A stretch of DNA of 13,755 nucleotides from Thermoproteota archaeon (GTDB lineage: Archaea > Korarchaeota > Korarchaeia > B14-G2), in assembly GCA_003661385.1 (NCBI GenBank), contig QMWA01000026.1, positions 1 through 13,755 on the forward strand, given 5' to 3'. The translations under genes were made by a program, and so were the position numbers. The notes under the pieces are model-generated. The model was not told the DNA's origin. It saw only the letters and a program-made list of their open reading frames with translations, and made no database searches. Position 1 is the stretch's first letter, and each line of letters begins with the position of its first letter. This document shows positions 7,701 to 13,755 of the stretch, in pieces.

Positions 7701-8287
7701 CGCTCACCAGAGAACACTACACGCTCTACCAGCTGATATTCAACAGGTTCATTGCAAGCCAGATGAAGCCTGCTAAGGTGAGGGTGCAGCATGTCAGGGT
7801 TAAGCTGCTAGACTACGTGTATGAGGCAGCTGAGCCAGTTGAGGTCGTTGAGGAGGGCTACAGCAAGGTCTGGAGGATCAGGGTTAGCCAGCCCTGGCAG
7901 CCTGGCAGCTTCAAGCTAGAAAGCTATAGAGTAGTGAGGGTCTCTAAGGCTAGGCCTTACACCCAGGGTGAGCTTGTAGCCGAGATGAAGAAGCGAGGGA
8001 TAGGTAGGCCTAGCACCTACGCTAAGATAGTTGAGACGCTCCTGAAGAGGAGGTATGTCTTCGAGAAGAACGGGTACCTCTTCCATACTCCACTAGGCTA
8101 TAAGGTCTGGAGCTACCTCAGGGAGAACTATGGGGACTACGTGTCAGAGGAGACTACAGCTAAGCTTGAGGAGGAGATGGACAAGATAGAGAGAGGTGAG
8201 GTAAGCTACCTGGAGTCCTTGAGCAGACTATACAGGGAGATCTTGAGGATAAGAGGCGAGAGCATTGAGGCTCCTAGAGGAAGCTGA
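4757..8287 (+). CDS. rgy: Reverse gyrase
   Basis: This complete 1176-residue enzyme introduces positive supercoils into DNA using ATP and is characteristic of hyperthermophiles. An N-terminal zinc finger (C9/C12...C27/C30) opens the helicase-like half. Its motifs are Walker A PTGVGKTT (102-109), the DDVD form of motif II (207-210), and QASGRASRL (519-527) as motif VI. The topoisomerase IA half begins with the TOPRIM segment FIVESPTKA, catalytic E607. An inserted second zinc finger follows (C680/C683/C693/C696), then the acidic triad D726-P-D728-T-E730. The nucleophilic tyrosine is Y915 in LITYHRTDA. Length and domain order are normal and no key residue is missing. An in-frame GTG at 4694 would add 21 residues but precedes the TATA box, so ATG 4757 is chosen. 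The last 23 bases overlap the next gene, suggesting cotranscription. Confidence 0.97.
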   Translation: MKAVFDGLCPNCGGPISDDRLMMGLPCEECLPQATAGSPGEVAEALAARGRLWGYGRIAQVWRELLAVDRVFKSGLGHPMWALQRVWAKRVLLGKSFAIVAPTGVGKTTFGSLMAVYLASKGKRSYIVLPSSILVRQVSERIREYAGRCGIQARLLAYYSGMKASEKREFQEKLAGGEFDILVTTDRLLASRYDDLKRQKFDFIFVDDVDALLKRSKNLDRVLVLLGLSEELVQKALESALDSSELEKLVEEHSSELGGAGILVFSSASARRASKRRLMLLRSLLGFELGYRQGYLRNIVDVAVKPSGSVDEEVVKVIKRFGGGVLVFTPMPYGREYAEKLAEYLKASGVKAELADGKAVEKFSRGELDALVGIASHRSPLARGVDLPERIRYVVFAGVPRYELKLTAEEYHPARLYSLLSNLRLVVDERQRARIERELERLRSFLTASSDAVEAVKAGGELTGYLAALKKAIDRGRSLLKELITPELLEKIRESKDLAMRAEGEEITLVIADAAAYLQASGRASRLFPKGLSKGASILVVDDEKAYVSLVRRLRWYIDDLEFKELEEASRVFAEIDEDRRLIKELKEGKASSEVLDFVKNILFIVESPTKARVISRLFGEPMRRDVNGIRVYEVASGDYVLSIVASGGHVLDLATDVGLHGVIVDDGGFKPVYAPIARCLDCGEQFVKLDTCPRCGSKNVFSKARVLEVIRELAIEANGVFIATDPDTEGEKIAWDIASVIAPYNGSIARVEFHEVTRKGVGKGLRELRGINERLVEAQIVRRIEDRWIGFELSRKLWKKFSYKTLSAGRVQTPVLGWVIQRAKEAREKVSVLYAQLPGGMKIRLRGFDRSRLKELKEAKAEVEVVRDEVVEQNPPPPYTTDALLRDASAFLKFSAQKTMQIAQDLFEMGLITYHRTDATTVSQHGMSIAREYIEEKYPGLFQPRSYAMEGAHECIRPTRPADSEMLRSLISMGVLKLPSPLTREHYTLYQLIFNRFIASQMKPAKVRVQHVRVKLLDYVYEAAEPVEVVEEGYSKVWRIRVSQPWQPGSFKLESYRVVRVSKARPYTQGELVAEMKKRGIGRPSTYAKIVETLLKRRYVFEKNGYLFHTPLGYKVWSYLRENYGDYVSEETTAKLEEEMDKIERGEVSYLESLSRLYREILRIRGESIEAPRGS

Positions 8288-9110
8288 GGAAGCATACCTC
8301 TGGGAGCCTGGAGCAGGAAGGAGGCTAGCCAGCTTAGACAGCAGCGTTAAAGCCAGAGCTCTGGTTGGAGCTGCAGCTGTGATAGCAGTGGACATAGGGT
8401 TGTGGGTTACTGAGAGGGGGCCTCAGCTCCTTAAGCCTCTAGAACACATCTCAGCCTTCATGCTCCTATCCAGGAGACTTGGCTTAAGCTACAAGGCTAC
8501 GTTAGACGACCTTGAGGAGATGGTGCTTGACTTAGCCTCTAGAGCAGAGAGCGATGGGGGAGTCAGGCTGTGGGCTGCTGGGTCACCTGGGAGAGAGGCT
8601 GCTGTAGCAGTCTACTTGCTTAGAGCTCTAGAGCCTAGCGTATCGCAGCTGTTGGATTCCGGGGTGGAGGCGTACACAGCTGGAGTCAGCGAGGCTTCTG
8701 CGTCCGATCTGCTTGCCCCATCCTATAGCAGGGTGTGTAGGCTTATCTGCATGGAGGGAGCTATCTACTCGAGCATGGGCGCGGTCTTTCTGCTTGAAGG
8801 CAGCAGGGTCATATCCCCTCCATCCCTGGTGGCACACGAGCCAGTTAGGTCTGTTGTAGCTGAGCTAGCTAGATACGAGGGGCTTAAAGTGGTTGAGAGG
8901 TGTGTCACGTGTGGAGAGCTATACTCTGCAGACGAGGTGTTCTTAGCGTGCTCTGTGCTCGGCATAGTGCCTGTGAGAGCAGTTGATGGAGCAGAGATTG
9001 GTGTAGGCGAGGCTGCTAGGGGGCTTCAGGTAGGGTTCTTGAAGGCTGCTAGGGGGCTCACCGTGTTCCCTCCAAGCTGGGTTGTCCTAGCTAGGAGAAG
9101 AAGGTTGTGA
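8265..9110 (+). CDS. Degenerate class IV aminotransferase-fold protein, probable pseudoenzyme
   Basis: The 281-residue protein follows the layout of fold-type IV PLP enzymes (branched-chain aminotransferase / aminodeoxychorismate lyase). An N-terminal YLWEPG strand is followed by LLKPLEHISAFMLLSRRLGL (55-74), matching the 'L..H..RL..SA..L' helix. FLLEGSRVISPP (175-186) matches the strand before the 'TPP' turn. SADEVFLACS and VPVRAVDG (221-242) match the C-terminal cofactor-phosphate region. The catalytic residues are absent: the only lysines are at 29, 57, 77, 208 and 260, none between 78 and 207 where the Schiff-base lysine belongs. The usual E...N motif reads YSSMGAVF, and the middle appears shortened. 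It may be a structural or regulatory protein. The TTG start overlaps the reverse gyrase end by 23 bases with a GAGG site upstream; no nearer ATG exists before residue 65. Confidence 0.62.
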   Translation: MRLLEEAEEAYLWEPGAGRRLASLDSSVKARALVGAAAVIAVDIGLWVTERGPQLLKPLEHISAFMLLSRRLGLSYKATLDDLEEMVLDLASRAESDGGVRLWAAGSPGREAAVAVYLLRALEPSVSQLLDSGVEAYTAGVSEASASDLLAPSYSRVCRLICMEGAIYSSMGAVFLLEGSRVISPPSLVAHEPVRSVVAELARYEGLKVVERCVTCGELYSADEVFLACSVLGIVPVRAVDGAEIGVGEAARGLQVGFLKAARGLTVFPPSWVVLARRRRL

Positions 9111-11361
9111 GGTCAGCTGCCCTAGGCTTGGTCTTGACCTCTCTGGCTGCAGCTAGCGTCCTCTCCACTACCTTATCAAAGAGCTCTAGGTAGTAGCTTA
9201 TGTCACAGTCCTCTAGCTCGAAGAACTCAGCTGGCCTAGCCCTGTAGTTCACTGGCTCACTTCCCTTGATCACAAGAATGTACAGGTTCATCCCCCTGTG
9301 GACCTCTACGCCAGCGTTCTCCTGAAGCCACCTTGCTGCTGCGCTAGCCTTCGTTGTCCTCTCGTACTCCTCTAGCTTCTTGGCTAGCTGCTCTACCATC
9401 ACCAGGTCGTCCTTTGACACCTCCATCCTCTCCAGCCTAGCCCTGTACTCCTCAGCTACCCTCCTAGCCCTCTCTAGGTCTCCGTCCCTCAGGATAGCCT
9501 CGACTACAGCCTTCTGAGCCTCCTTGACTATGGCAGGATAGTCTTTCCTCACGAACTCGAAGCCCTTTGCTACGAGCCTGCCGTCAACGAGGTGGACATA
9601 CTTCTTCTTGGTCAGGTAGAGAGCTCTCCTAGCTATGTGCTCGAACTCTATGGTTACAGGCATCTTGCTGTTCACCTCATCTACAAGCTTGAGAGCCTGC
9701 TCCTCAGTTACCCCAGCGATGTGTATGCCATCTGTGTCTATGTACACTGGAGTCAAGCCTCTGCTCTCAGCTAGCTTCCTCACCTCCTGGATGTACTTTC
9801 TGCCAAGTGCTGTGGTGAGCTTAGCTCCGTCAGCGGTGTAGAGCCTCGAGTTGGCCCAGCCCATGTACCCGTATATGGCGTTAGTCACGACCTTGACGGC
9901 ATGCTGCTTCGCATAGAGCCTCTTGTACTCAGATGAATCATGAGGGTGCTTAGCCATCTCTCTCTTGAGCTGAGCTCTGAGCTCCAACAGCTCCTCGACT
10001 ATGTCAGGTAGCAGCCCCTTTCTCTTGGAGCACACCTTGAAGCGCTCTCCCTCAGCCTCCACCTCCCTGGCTTCCTCTCTGCAGCACTTGCAGCCTACGG
10101 TTTCAGGTGAGATGTTGAAGTTCTTTATGAGGGTAGGGTACATGCTCTTGAAGTCCAGCGACCCGACGCTCTCATATACTCCTGGCTTCTTGAGCCAGAC
10201 GAAGCCCCCTGGGAACCAGGCCTTCTTAGCTCCTCTGTCTGGTAGGGCAGCTCTCCTCCTATAGGCTTCCCTCAACACCAGAGAGTCGACGAGCTCTCCT
10301 ACAGTCATCCTCGTGGCGTAGTGCAGCGGCACCCCAGTTAGCCTCGAGAACTCGAGCTGAAGCGGTAGAAGCTCCCTCGCCACCTCCTCTATGAGGGAGA
10401 GCCTCTCCTCCAGAGCTGCCTTAAGCTCCTCTCTACGCTCTCTCCAAAGCTCCTTGATCATGTAGCTTGGAGGGAGCTTGGGGCACTCTATGCCGAGGGC
10501 CTCAGCGACCTCCTCGATAGACTTCGTTGGGAGCTCAGGGAAGTCTCTCCATGCTACTGAGAAGAGGTCTATGTTAGCTCTCCCCTCTACCTCCGTCTCC
10601 TTGAGTATCATGCCTCTGAAGTACTTCCCTGTCTCAACAGGCTCAGACAGGTCTCTGCCTATCCTCAGCTTTAAACCGTGTCTTTTCGCTCTAGCTATGA
10701 TGTAGGGCCACTCATCTGCGTCCTGCTCATACCCTACGATGACATCTGGGTCTTGCTCCCTGATGTACTCTGCTATGCTGGCTAGAAGCTCTCTGTCATC
10801 TCCATCAGACGCCTCATAAACCTCTGTCCCACTGCTGCCCCTGAAGCCAGCGACAAGAACTGGGTCCTCGCCCTTCCTGGGGTAGCCGTGCTCAGAGTAT
10901 ATGTAGCATGTGAAGTACACCGTCTTCAAGCTGACTGGAGGCTCCCTTGACCTGACTTCCACATCCTCTGCGTAGAGCACACCATCCTTCAGGTCTCCTC
11001 TAGCTGACAGCTCAGCTAGAGGGGTTATGCCTGATTCAAGCAGGTATACGTACCAGGGCTCTATGTCAGTCTCTCTGCACTCACCAAGCTGCTGAGCAAC
11101 CTGTACCAGCTGCCTCCTCTCATCAGAACTCGAGTACCTAACCTTGAAGACAGGCTTAAGCACCCCATCGACGTAAAGCTCATCCTCCTCGATCACAGCT
11201 CTGCTAGCTAGCTTGCTCTTGGCTTGCTCAACTCTATTAGGGACGAGTATGAAGTAGGGGAGGTACCTCACAACTATGGTGTAAGGGCTATCTCCTCTGA
11301 CATAGAGCCTAACAGCCCCCCTGGAGTAGCTGCAGTGGTATAGTACCCCAGACACCTCCAA
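9091..11361 (-). CDS. Family B DNA polymerase with degenerate 3'-5' exonuclease domain
   Basis: A 756-residue archaeal PolB whose layout follows Pyrococcus-type polymerase. Polymerase motif A is DFKSMYPTLI (403-412, D403). Motif B is K490-x3-N494-x2-YG. Motif C is YIDTDG (540-545, D542 and D544). A KKKY element lies at 585-588. The exonuclease domain keeps its fold context but not its metal ligands: Exo I FDIE reads FTCY (150-153), Exo II YN...FD reads YE...DE (211-217), and Exo III Y...D reads A316...R320 (E319 adjacent). DNA synthesis without proofreading is therefore expected. C424/C426/C427/C444 lie between motifs A and B. The tail AADLTTFF resembles a PCNA-binding box with the leading Gln replaced. 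TTG is the likely start: a stop lies five codons upstream and a TATA box 33 bases away. Its 3' end overlaps the aminotransferase-like gene by 20 bases. Confidence 0.92.
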   Translation of the reverse strand: MEVSGVLYHCSYSRGAVRLYVRGDSPYTIVVRYLPYFILVPNRVEQAKSKLASRAVIEEDELYVDGVLKPVFKVRYSSSDERRQLVQVAQQLGECRETDIEPWYVYLLESGITPLAELSARGDLKDGVLYAEDVEVRSREPPVSLKTVYFTCYIYSEHGYPRKGEDPVLVAGFRGSSGTEVYEASDGDDRELLASIAEYIREQDPDVIVGYEQDADEWPYIIARAKRHGLKLRIGRDLSEPVETGKYFRGMILKETEVEGRANIDLFSVAWRDFPELPTKSIEEVAEALGIECPKLPPSYMIKELWRERREELKAALEERLSLIEEVARELLPLQLEFSRLTGVPLHYATRMTVGELVDSLVLREAYRRRAALPDRGAKKAWFPGGFVWLKKPGVYESVGSLDFKSMYPTLIKNFNISPETVGCKCCREEAREVEAEGERFKVCSKRKGLLPDIVEELLELRAQLKREMAKHPHDSSEYKRLYAKQHAVKVVTNAIYGYMGWANSRLYTADGAKLTTALGRKYIQEVRKLAESRGLTPVYIDTDGIHIAGVTEEQALKLVDEVNSKMPVTIEFEHIARRALYLTKKKYVHLVDGRLVAKGFEFVRKDYPAIVKEAQKAVVEAILRDGDLERARRVAEEYRARLERMEVSKDDLVMVEQLAKKLEEYERTTKASAAARWLQENAGVEVHRGMNLYILVIKGSEPVNYRARPAEFFELEDCDISYYLELFDKVVERTLAAAREVKTKPRAADLTTFFS

Positions 11362-11390
11362 GCTGACCCCAAGCTAGGTGGCGTATTGCG

Positions 11391-11397
11391 ATTTAAG
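11391..11397 (-). promoter_or_regulatory. TATA box of the DNA polymerase gene
   Basis: On the minus strand this reads CTTAAAT, centred 33 bases before the TTG at 11361. Transcription should begin a few bases before that codon, which supports the TTG start and a nearly leaderless mRNA. It lies about 18 bases from the opposite-facing Hsp20 TATA box. Confidence 0.5.
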
Positions 11398-11415
11398 GTT
11401 AGCGTTGCGTGAAAG

Positions 11416-11453
11416 CTTTAAACAGGTAGGTGCACTGTAAAGTGGTGTACGCC
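11416..11453 (+). promoter_or_regulatory. Promoter and ribosome site of hsp20
   Basis: CTTTAAA at 11416-11422 is a strong archaeal TATA box, preceded by a purine-rich GTGAAAG that fits a BRE. Its centre is 35 bases before the ATG at 11454. GGTG at 11444-11447 lies six bases before the ATG, so a leader of about ten bases carrying the ribosome site is expected. An in-frame GTG at 11430 lies upstream of the predicted transcript start and is discarded. Confidence 0.65.
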
Positions 11454-11894
11454 ATGAGCAGAGGGTGGTTCGACCCGTTCGAGGAGGTAAGGAGGATATG
11501 GAAGGAAATGGACAGGATGTTCAGCGAGCTCCTGTCCTCAAAGCCAGCTGAGCTGCGAGGTGAAGCAGGTTACAGGCAGCCCTTAGCTGACGTATATGAG
11601 ACAGACCGCGACATCGTGGTTGTAGTTGAGGTCCCTGGAGTCGACAAGAAGGACGTGAAGATAAATGCAACAGAGAACGCAGTTGAGATCAGAGCTGAGT
11701 CAGCTAGGGAAGAGGAGGAGAGAGGAGCTACATGGCATAGGCGTGAGAGGAGGTACATTGGCTTCTATAGGAGGATATCTCTGCCAGCTAAAGTGGATCC
11801 AAGGAGAGCTAAGGCAAGGTTCAGGAATGGTGTGCTTGAGATAAGGCTACCTAAGGTTGAGGAGGCTAGAGGCTATAGCATAGAAATAGAGTGA
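11454..11894 (+). CDS. Hsp20 / alpha-crystallin small heat-shock protein
   Basis: A 146-residue small heat-shock protein, the usual length for archaeal Hsp20. It is an ATP-independent cytoplasmic holdase that binds unfolding proteins at high temperature as large oligomers. The N-terminal arm (1-40) starts with WFDPFEEVRRIW, typical of archaeal and bacterial class A members. The alpha-crystallin domain (about 41-135) contains DVYET, VEVPGVDKKDVKI near 58-70 and the signature ARFRNGVLEIRLP (121-133). The C-terminal IxI anchor is present as I143-E-I145, very close to the end. It is divergent from the DNA polymerase gene and has its own TATA box. The stop lies two bases from the stop of the next, opposite-strand gene, so the two transcripts must overlap at their 3' ends. 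Confidence 0.95.
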   Translation: MSRGWFDPFEEVRRIWKEMDRMFSELLSSKPAELRGEAGYRQPLADVYETDRDIVVVVEVPGVDKKDVKINATENAVEIRAESAREEEERGATWHRRERRYIGFYRRISLPAKVDPRRAKARFRNGVLEIRLPKVEEARGYSIEIE

Positions 11895-11896
11895 AG

Positions 11897-12742
11897 CTAC
11901 CTCACTAGCTCCTCAACCTCCCTATACCATTTCTTGCTGGTCCCCTTCTTAGCCCTCTTCTTCCACTTCTTCGTCTTAGGCTCCTCCTCTAGGGCTTTGG
12001 CTAGGGCTCTTGCCTTCTCAGCCACGGCGTTGGCCTCCTGCTCCGTTAAAACCCCCTCCTGCTTCAGCGACTCAGTGAACTTCTCGAGCTTCTCGAGGTT
12101 CACCTTAGCATCATACCAGAAGCCCCAGTCGTCAGCTAGGAGCTTTGCGATGTACTTTGCGTTAATCAGCTTCCTCCCCTCTTTGTCGCTTAGCTCGTGG
12201 CTCATGAAGAGGACCACGAGGTCTACTAGATCCTTCCTGTTTATCTCATGTATCTGAAGCTTCTCTAGGACTATATCGGTTGGTGTTATGGCTGGTGAGC
12301 TGAGGTCAAGCCTGCCCTCTCCAGGCTTGCTGCCAAAGGGCACGTCGTGGCTGAACTCCAGCTTATCAAAGAATATGTCGATGTGGTACTTCCCCTGTGG
12401 GTGGTAGTATATCAGCCTCTTCTTCCCGAAGAGCACATTGACCATCCTGTCTGGTATGAAGCCTTCTTCCTCGAAGAACTTCTTGACCTGAGAGTACTGC
12501 TTGCTGTAGGCTATGAGGTCTAGGTCTGTGAAAGCTGGTGTACCCCCACCGAACCTCAGCTTGTGTATCTCCCTGCACCTCTCGTCGTCCATTGTGTGCA
12601 CGTACACCGCTAAGGCGCCAAGTATCCTCAGTATGATGCCCTTTTCCTCAGCTTTCTTGACTAGGCTGATGCACTCCTCTGCGAACTCCTCCTCGCTCAT
12701 CTCAACGAAGTGTATTTCCTTCTGAGGCAAGCAGACACCCAC
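11897..12742 (-). CDS. Nucleotidyltransferase-fold protein (MNT/AbiEii-like), substrate unknown
   Basis: The 281-residue protein looks like a minimal nucleotidyltransferase of the polymerase-beta superfamily. RILGALAVYVH (39-49) stands for the first helix and its G-A/G-S nucleotide loop. TDLDLIA (72-78) gives the DxD metal ligands D73 and D75. YHIDIFF (119-125) gives the third acid, D122. TDIVLEKLQIHEINRKDLVD (155-174) resembles the C-terminal Lys/Asp segment of AbiEii-type proteins, and 257-272 is a lysine-rich tail. The acceptor (protein, RNA or small molecule) cannot be told. The GTG start shares one base with the stop of the upstream phosphoesterase gene (TAGTG), with GAGGG just before it. 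An ATG at 12700 is possible but has no clear ribosome site. The pair is cotranscribed, and the 3' end stops two bases from hsp20. Confidence 0.68.
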   Translation of the reverse strand: MGVCLPQKEIHFVEMSEEEFAEECISLVKKAEEKGIILRILGALAVYVHTMDDERCREIHKLRFGGGTPAFTDLDLIAYSKQYSQVKKFFEEEGFIPDRMVNVLFGKKRLIYYHPQGKYHIDIFFDKLEFSHDVPFGSKPGEGRLDLSSPAITPTDIVLEKLQIHEINRKDLVDLVVLFMSHELSDKEGRKLINAKYIAKLLADDWGFWYDAKVNLEKLEKFTESLKQEGVLTEQEANAVAEKARALAKALEEEPKTKKWKKRAKKGTSKKWYREVEELVR

Positions 12743-13701
12743 TAGCCCTCTATCTTCCAGTATGTCTTGAGGCCGTCTGGCTCGAACTCTATTATGAAGC
12801 CTCTCAGCAAGCCCTCTGAGTACTCGCTTCCAGGGTTTATGACTATCGTATCTCCTATCTTGTCGCTGGCATAGCTCTCGTGTATGTGACCATGGAGCCC
12901 CATCAGAGGCTGGTATTCTTCCTCCAGCTTTCTAACTGCCCTTGAGCCGACGTGAACCAGCACAGGCCTCCCTCCGACGTACACTGGCTTGAGGTTCTTG
13001 TCCAGCTTTGGAGCTAGGTCTAGCTTGGTGTTCCATGGTGGGCAGTGGAAGTTGAAGAGAGCCTTCTTGAAGTCCTTGACCCCTGACTTCTCGATCTTCT
13101 TCCTCAGCATCTTCTCCAGCTTGTCCTCTGGAGCCTCCCTTGGCGTGTTCCATGGCGTTGGGTTCACGTACTCGTGGCTTATCACCTGGTACCCGTAGGG
13201 TAGCTCTACTGTCTTGTCTAGTGGGTAGATTACACCCCTGTCCTCGAACCTCTTTATGGTCTCGTCTATGTACTTCTCGTCGTCGTTTCCTGGCATCACT
13301 ATGGCAGTTGTCTTCCTCAAGTCCACCTTCTCCACTAGGAGGTTAAGCCACTTCTCAAGCCTCTCGACCATGACCTTCTTGAAGAGCTCCTCCTGCTTCT
13401 TCGGGCTCTGAGCTATGTCCTGAAGCTCCTCCTTGGTGAGGATCACGTAGTAGTATGCTATGCCCTCTATCCTCTCCTTTATCTTCTCAAGCTCCTCACT
13501 GCTCCTGGCTACGAGCTTCTGGTCTATCAGGGTAGTCTCATACCTGTCTCCGTAGTCTACTATTGGAACTATGGCTTTTCCCGTGAGGTCTCCAGCCAGT
13601 ATTATGACGTCAGCATTGTAGACGTTGACTGCATTGAGCCACTTCCTCCATACTATGGTGTTTCCGTGGATGTCTGCTGCAAAGAACATCCTGAAGGTCA
13701 T
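12742..13701 (-). CDS. Calcineurin-like metallophosphoesterase
   Basis: A 319-residue enzyme with the full set of metallophosphoesterase motifs: D10-x-H12 (ADIHG), GD at 37-38, GND at 138-140 (GNDD rather than the common GNHE), a lone H219 in FNFHCPP, and GHIH at 271-274 with NPGS following near 289. Such enzymes use two metal ions to hydrolyse phosphomonoesters or phosphodiesters; the substrate is not evident. A charged helical insert (about 65-130) makes it longer than the simplest YfcE-type members. The ATG at 13701 is preferred over one at 13716. GGTG lies six bases before 13701, and the TATA box at 13734-13740 puts the predicted transcript start near 13711, downstream of the 13716 codon. 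It is the first gene of a two-gene operon with the nucleotidyltransferase. Confidence 0.88.
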   Translation of the reverse strand: MTFRMFFAADIHGNTIVWRKWLNAVNVYNADVIILAGDLTGKAIVPIVDYGDRYETTLIDQKLVARSSEELEKIKERIEGIAYYYVILTKEELQDIAQSPKKQEELFKKVMVERLEKWLNLLVEKVDLRKTTAIVMPGNDDEKYIDETIKRFEDRGVIYPLDKTVELPYGYQVISHEYVNPTPWNTPREAPEDKLEKMLRKKIEKSGVKDFKKALFNFHCPPWNTKLDLAPKLDKNLKPVYVGGRPVLVHVGSRAVRKLEEEYQPLMGLHGHIHESYASDKIGDTIVINPGSEYSEGLLRGFIIEFEPDGLKTYWKIEG

Positions 13702-13740
13702 CTCATGCACCCACATTCCCCCTATGCATGTGGTATAAAG
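13702..13740 (-). promoter_or_regulatory. Promoter and ribosome site of the phosphoesterase operon
   Basis: On the minus strand CTTTATA occupies 13740-13734, centred 36 bases before the ATG at 13701. GGTG (13711-13708) lies six bases before that ATG, the same geometry as hsp20. The rest of the window to 13755 holds no recognisable feature. Confidence 0.6.
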
Positions 13741-13755
13741 CGTTATCCCATGCGA

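Noticed and set aside
11460-11480. GGTTCGACC as a tRNA T-loop fragment
   Set aside because: It is inside the hsp20 coding sequence, and no acceptor, D or anticodon stems surround it.
11934-12257. 107-codon plus-strand open frame opposite the nucleotidyltransferase
   Set aside because: Its Ser/Phe/Leu-rich translation mirrors the Glu/Lys-rich real protein; it has no motif or start signal.
1-13755. Frequent CTAG/GCTAGC words as a functional repeat
   Set aside because: They follow common codon pairs (GCT AGC, CTA GG-) within genes; a rough hand count of the first 1200 bases gave only mild excess, with no fixed spacing.

Overview
The window looks like a piece of the chromosome of a hyperthermophilic archaeon, most likely Thermoproteota (crenarchaeal-type); I cannot place it to genus. 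The reasons are a complete reverse gyrase, the marker gene of hyperthermophiles; a family B DNA polymerase; a HemK-related methyltransferase of archaeal type; archaeal TATA boxes placed about 35-40 nt before start codons; GGTG or GGAGG ribosome sites; TTG and GTG starts; and heavy use of AGG/AGA, ATA and CTA codons. Genes are packed almost without spacers. No stretch over about 125 bases lacks a gene. I see no rRNA, tRNA, CRISPR array or mobile element.

Layout. The left edge (1-486, +) is the 3' part of a HemK/Mtq2-like methyltransferase. It runs tail-to-tail into a LutB-like LUD-domain iron-sulfur protein (430-1704, -). A short divergent promoter region (1705-1757) leads rightward to a HAD phosphatase (1758-2432). 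Then comes a tightly coupled trio with two ATGA stop/start overlaps: a TIGR00266/AIM24-like beta protein, an 88-residue two-helix membrane protein, and a radical SAM protein that carries its own 4Fe-4S and 2Fe-2S ferredoxin domains (2465-4634). Reverse gyrase (4757-8287) has its own promoter. It overlaps a degenerate class IV PLP-aminotransferase-fold protein (8265-9110), which has no lysine where the cofactor should attach.

From 9091 to 11361 on the minus strand lies a family B DNA polymerase. Its polymerase motifs are intact, but every canonical exonuclease residue I could align is replaced. It shares a divergent promoter region with an Hsp20 chaperone (11454-11894, +). The right end holds a minus-strand pair that overlaps by one base: a calcineurin-like phosphoesterase (start chosen at 13701), then a nucleotidyltransferase-fold protein ending at 11897.

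How they may work together. Reverse gyrase, the polymerase and Hsp20 fit a DNA-maintenance and heat-protection neighbourhood, though they are not one operon. The coupled trio is the best candidate for a little-described system: a membrane-linked module around a self-contained redox radical SAM enzyme. The other points most worth a second look are the exonuclease-less polymerase, the lysine-less aminotransferase-fold protein tied to reverse gyrase, and the nucleotidyltransferase/phosphoesterase pair. All family calls are from reading motifs; no database search was run.
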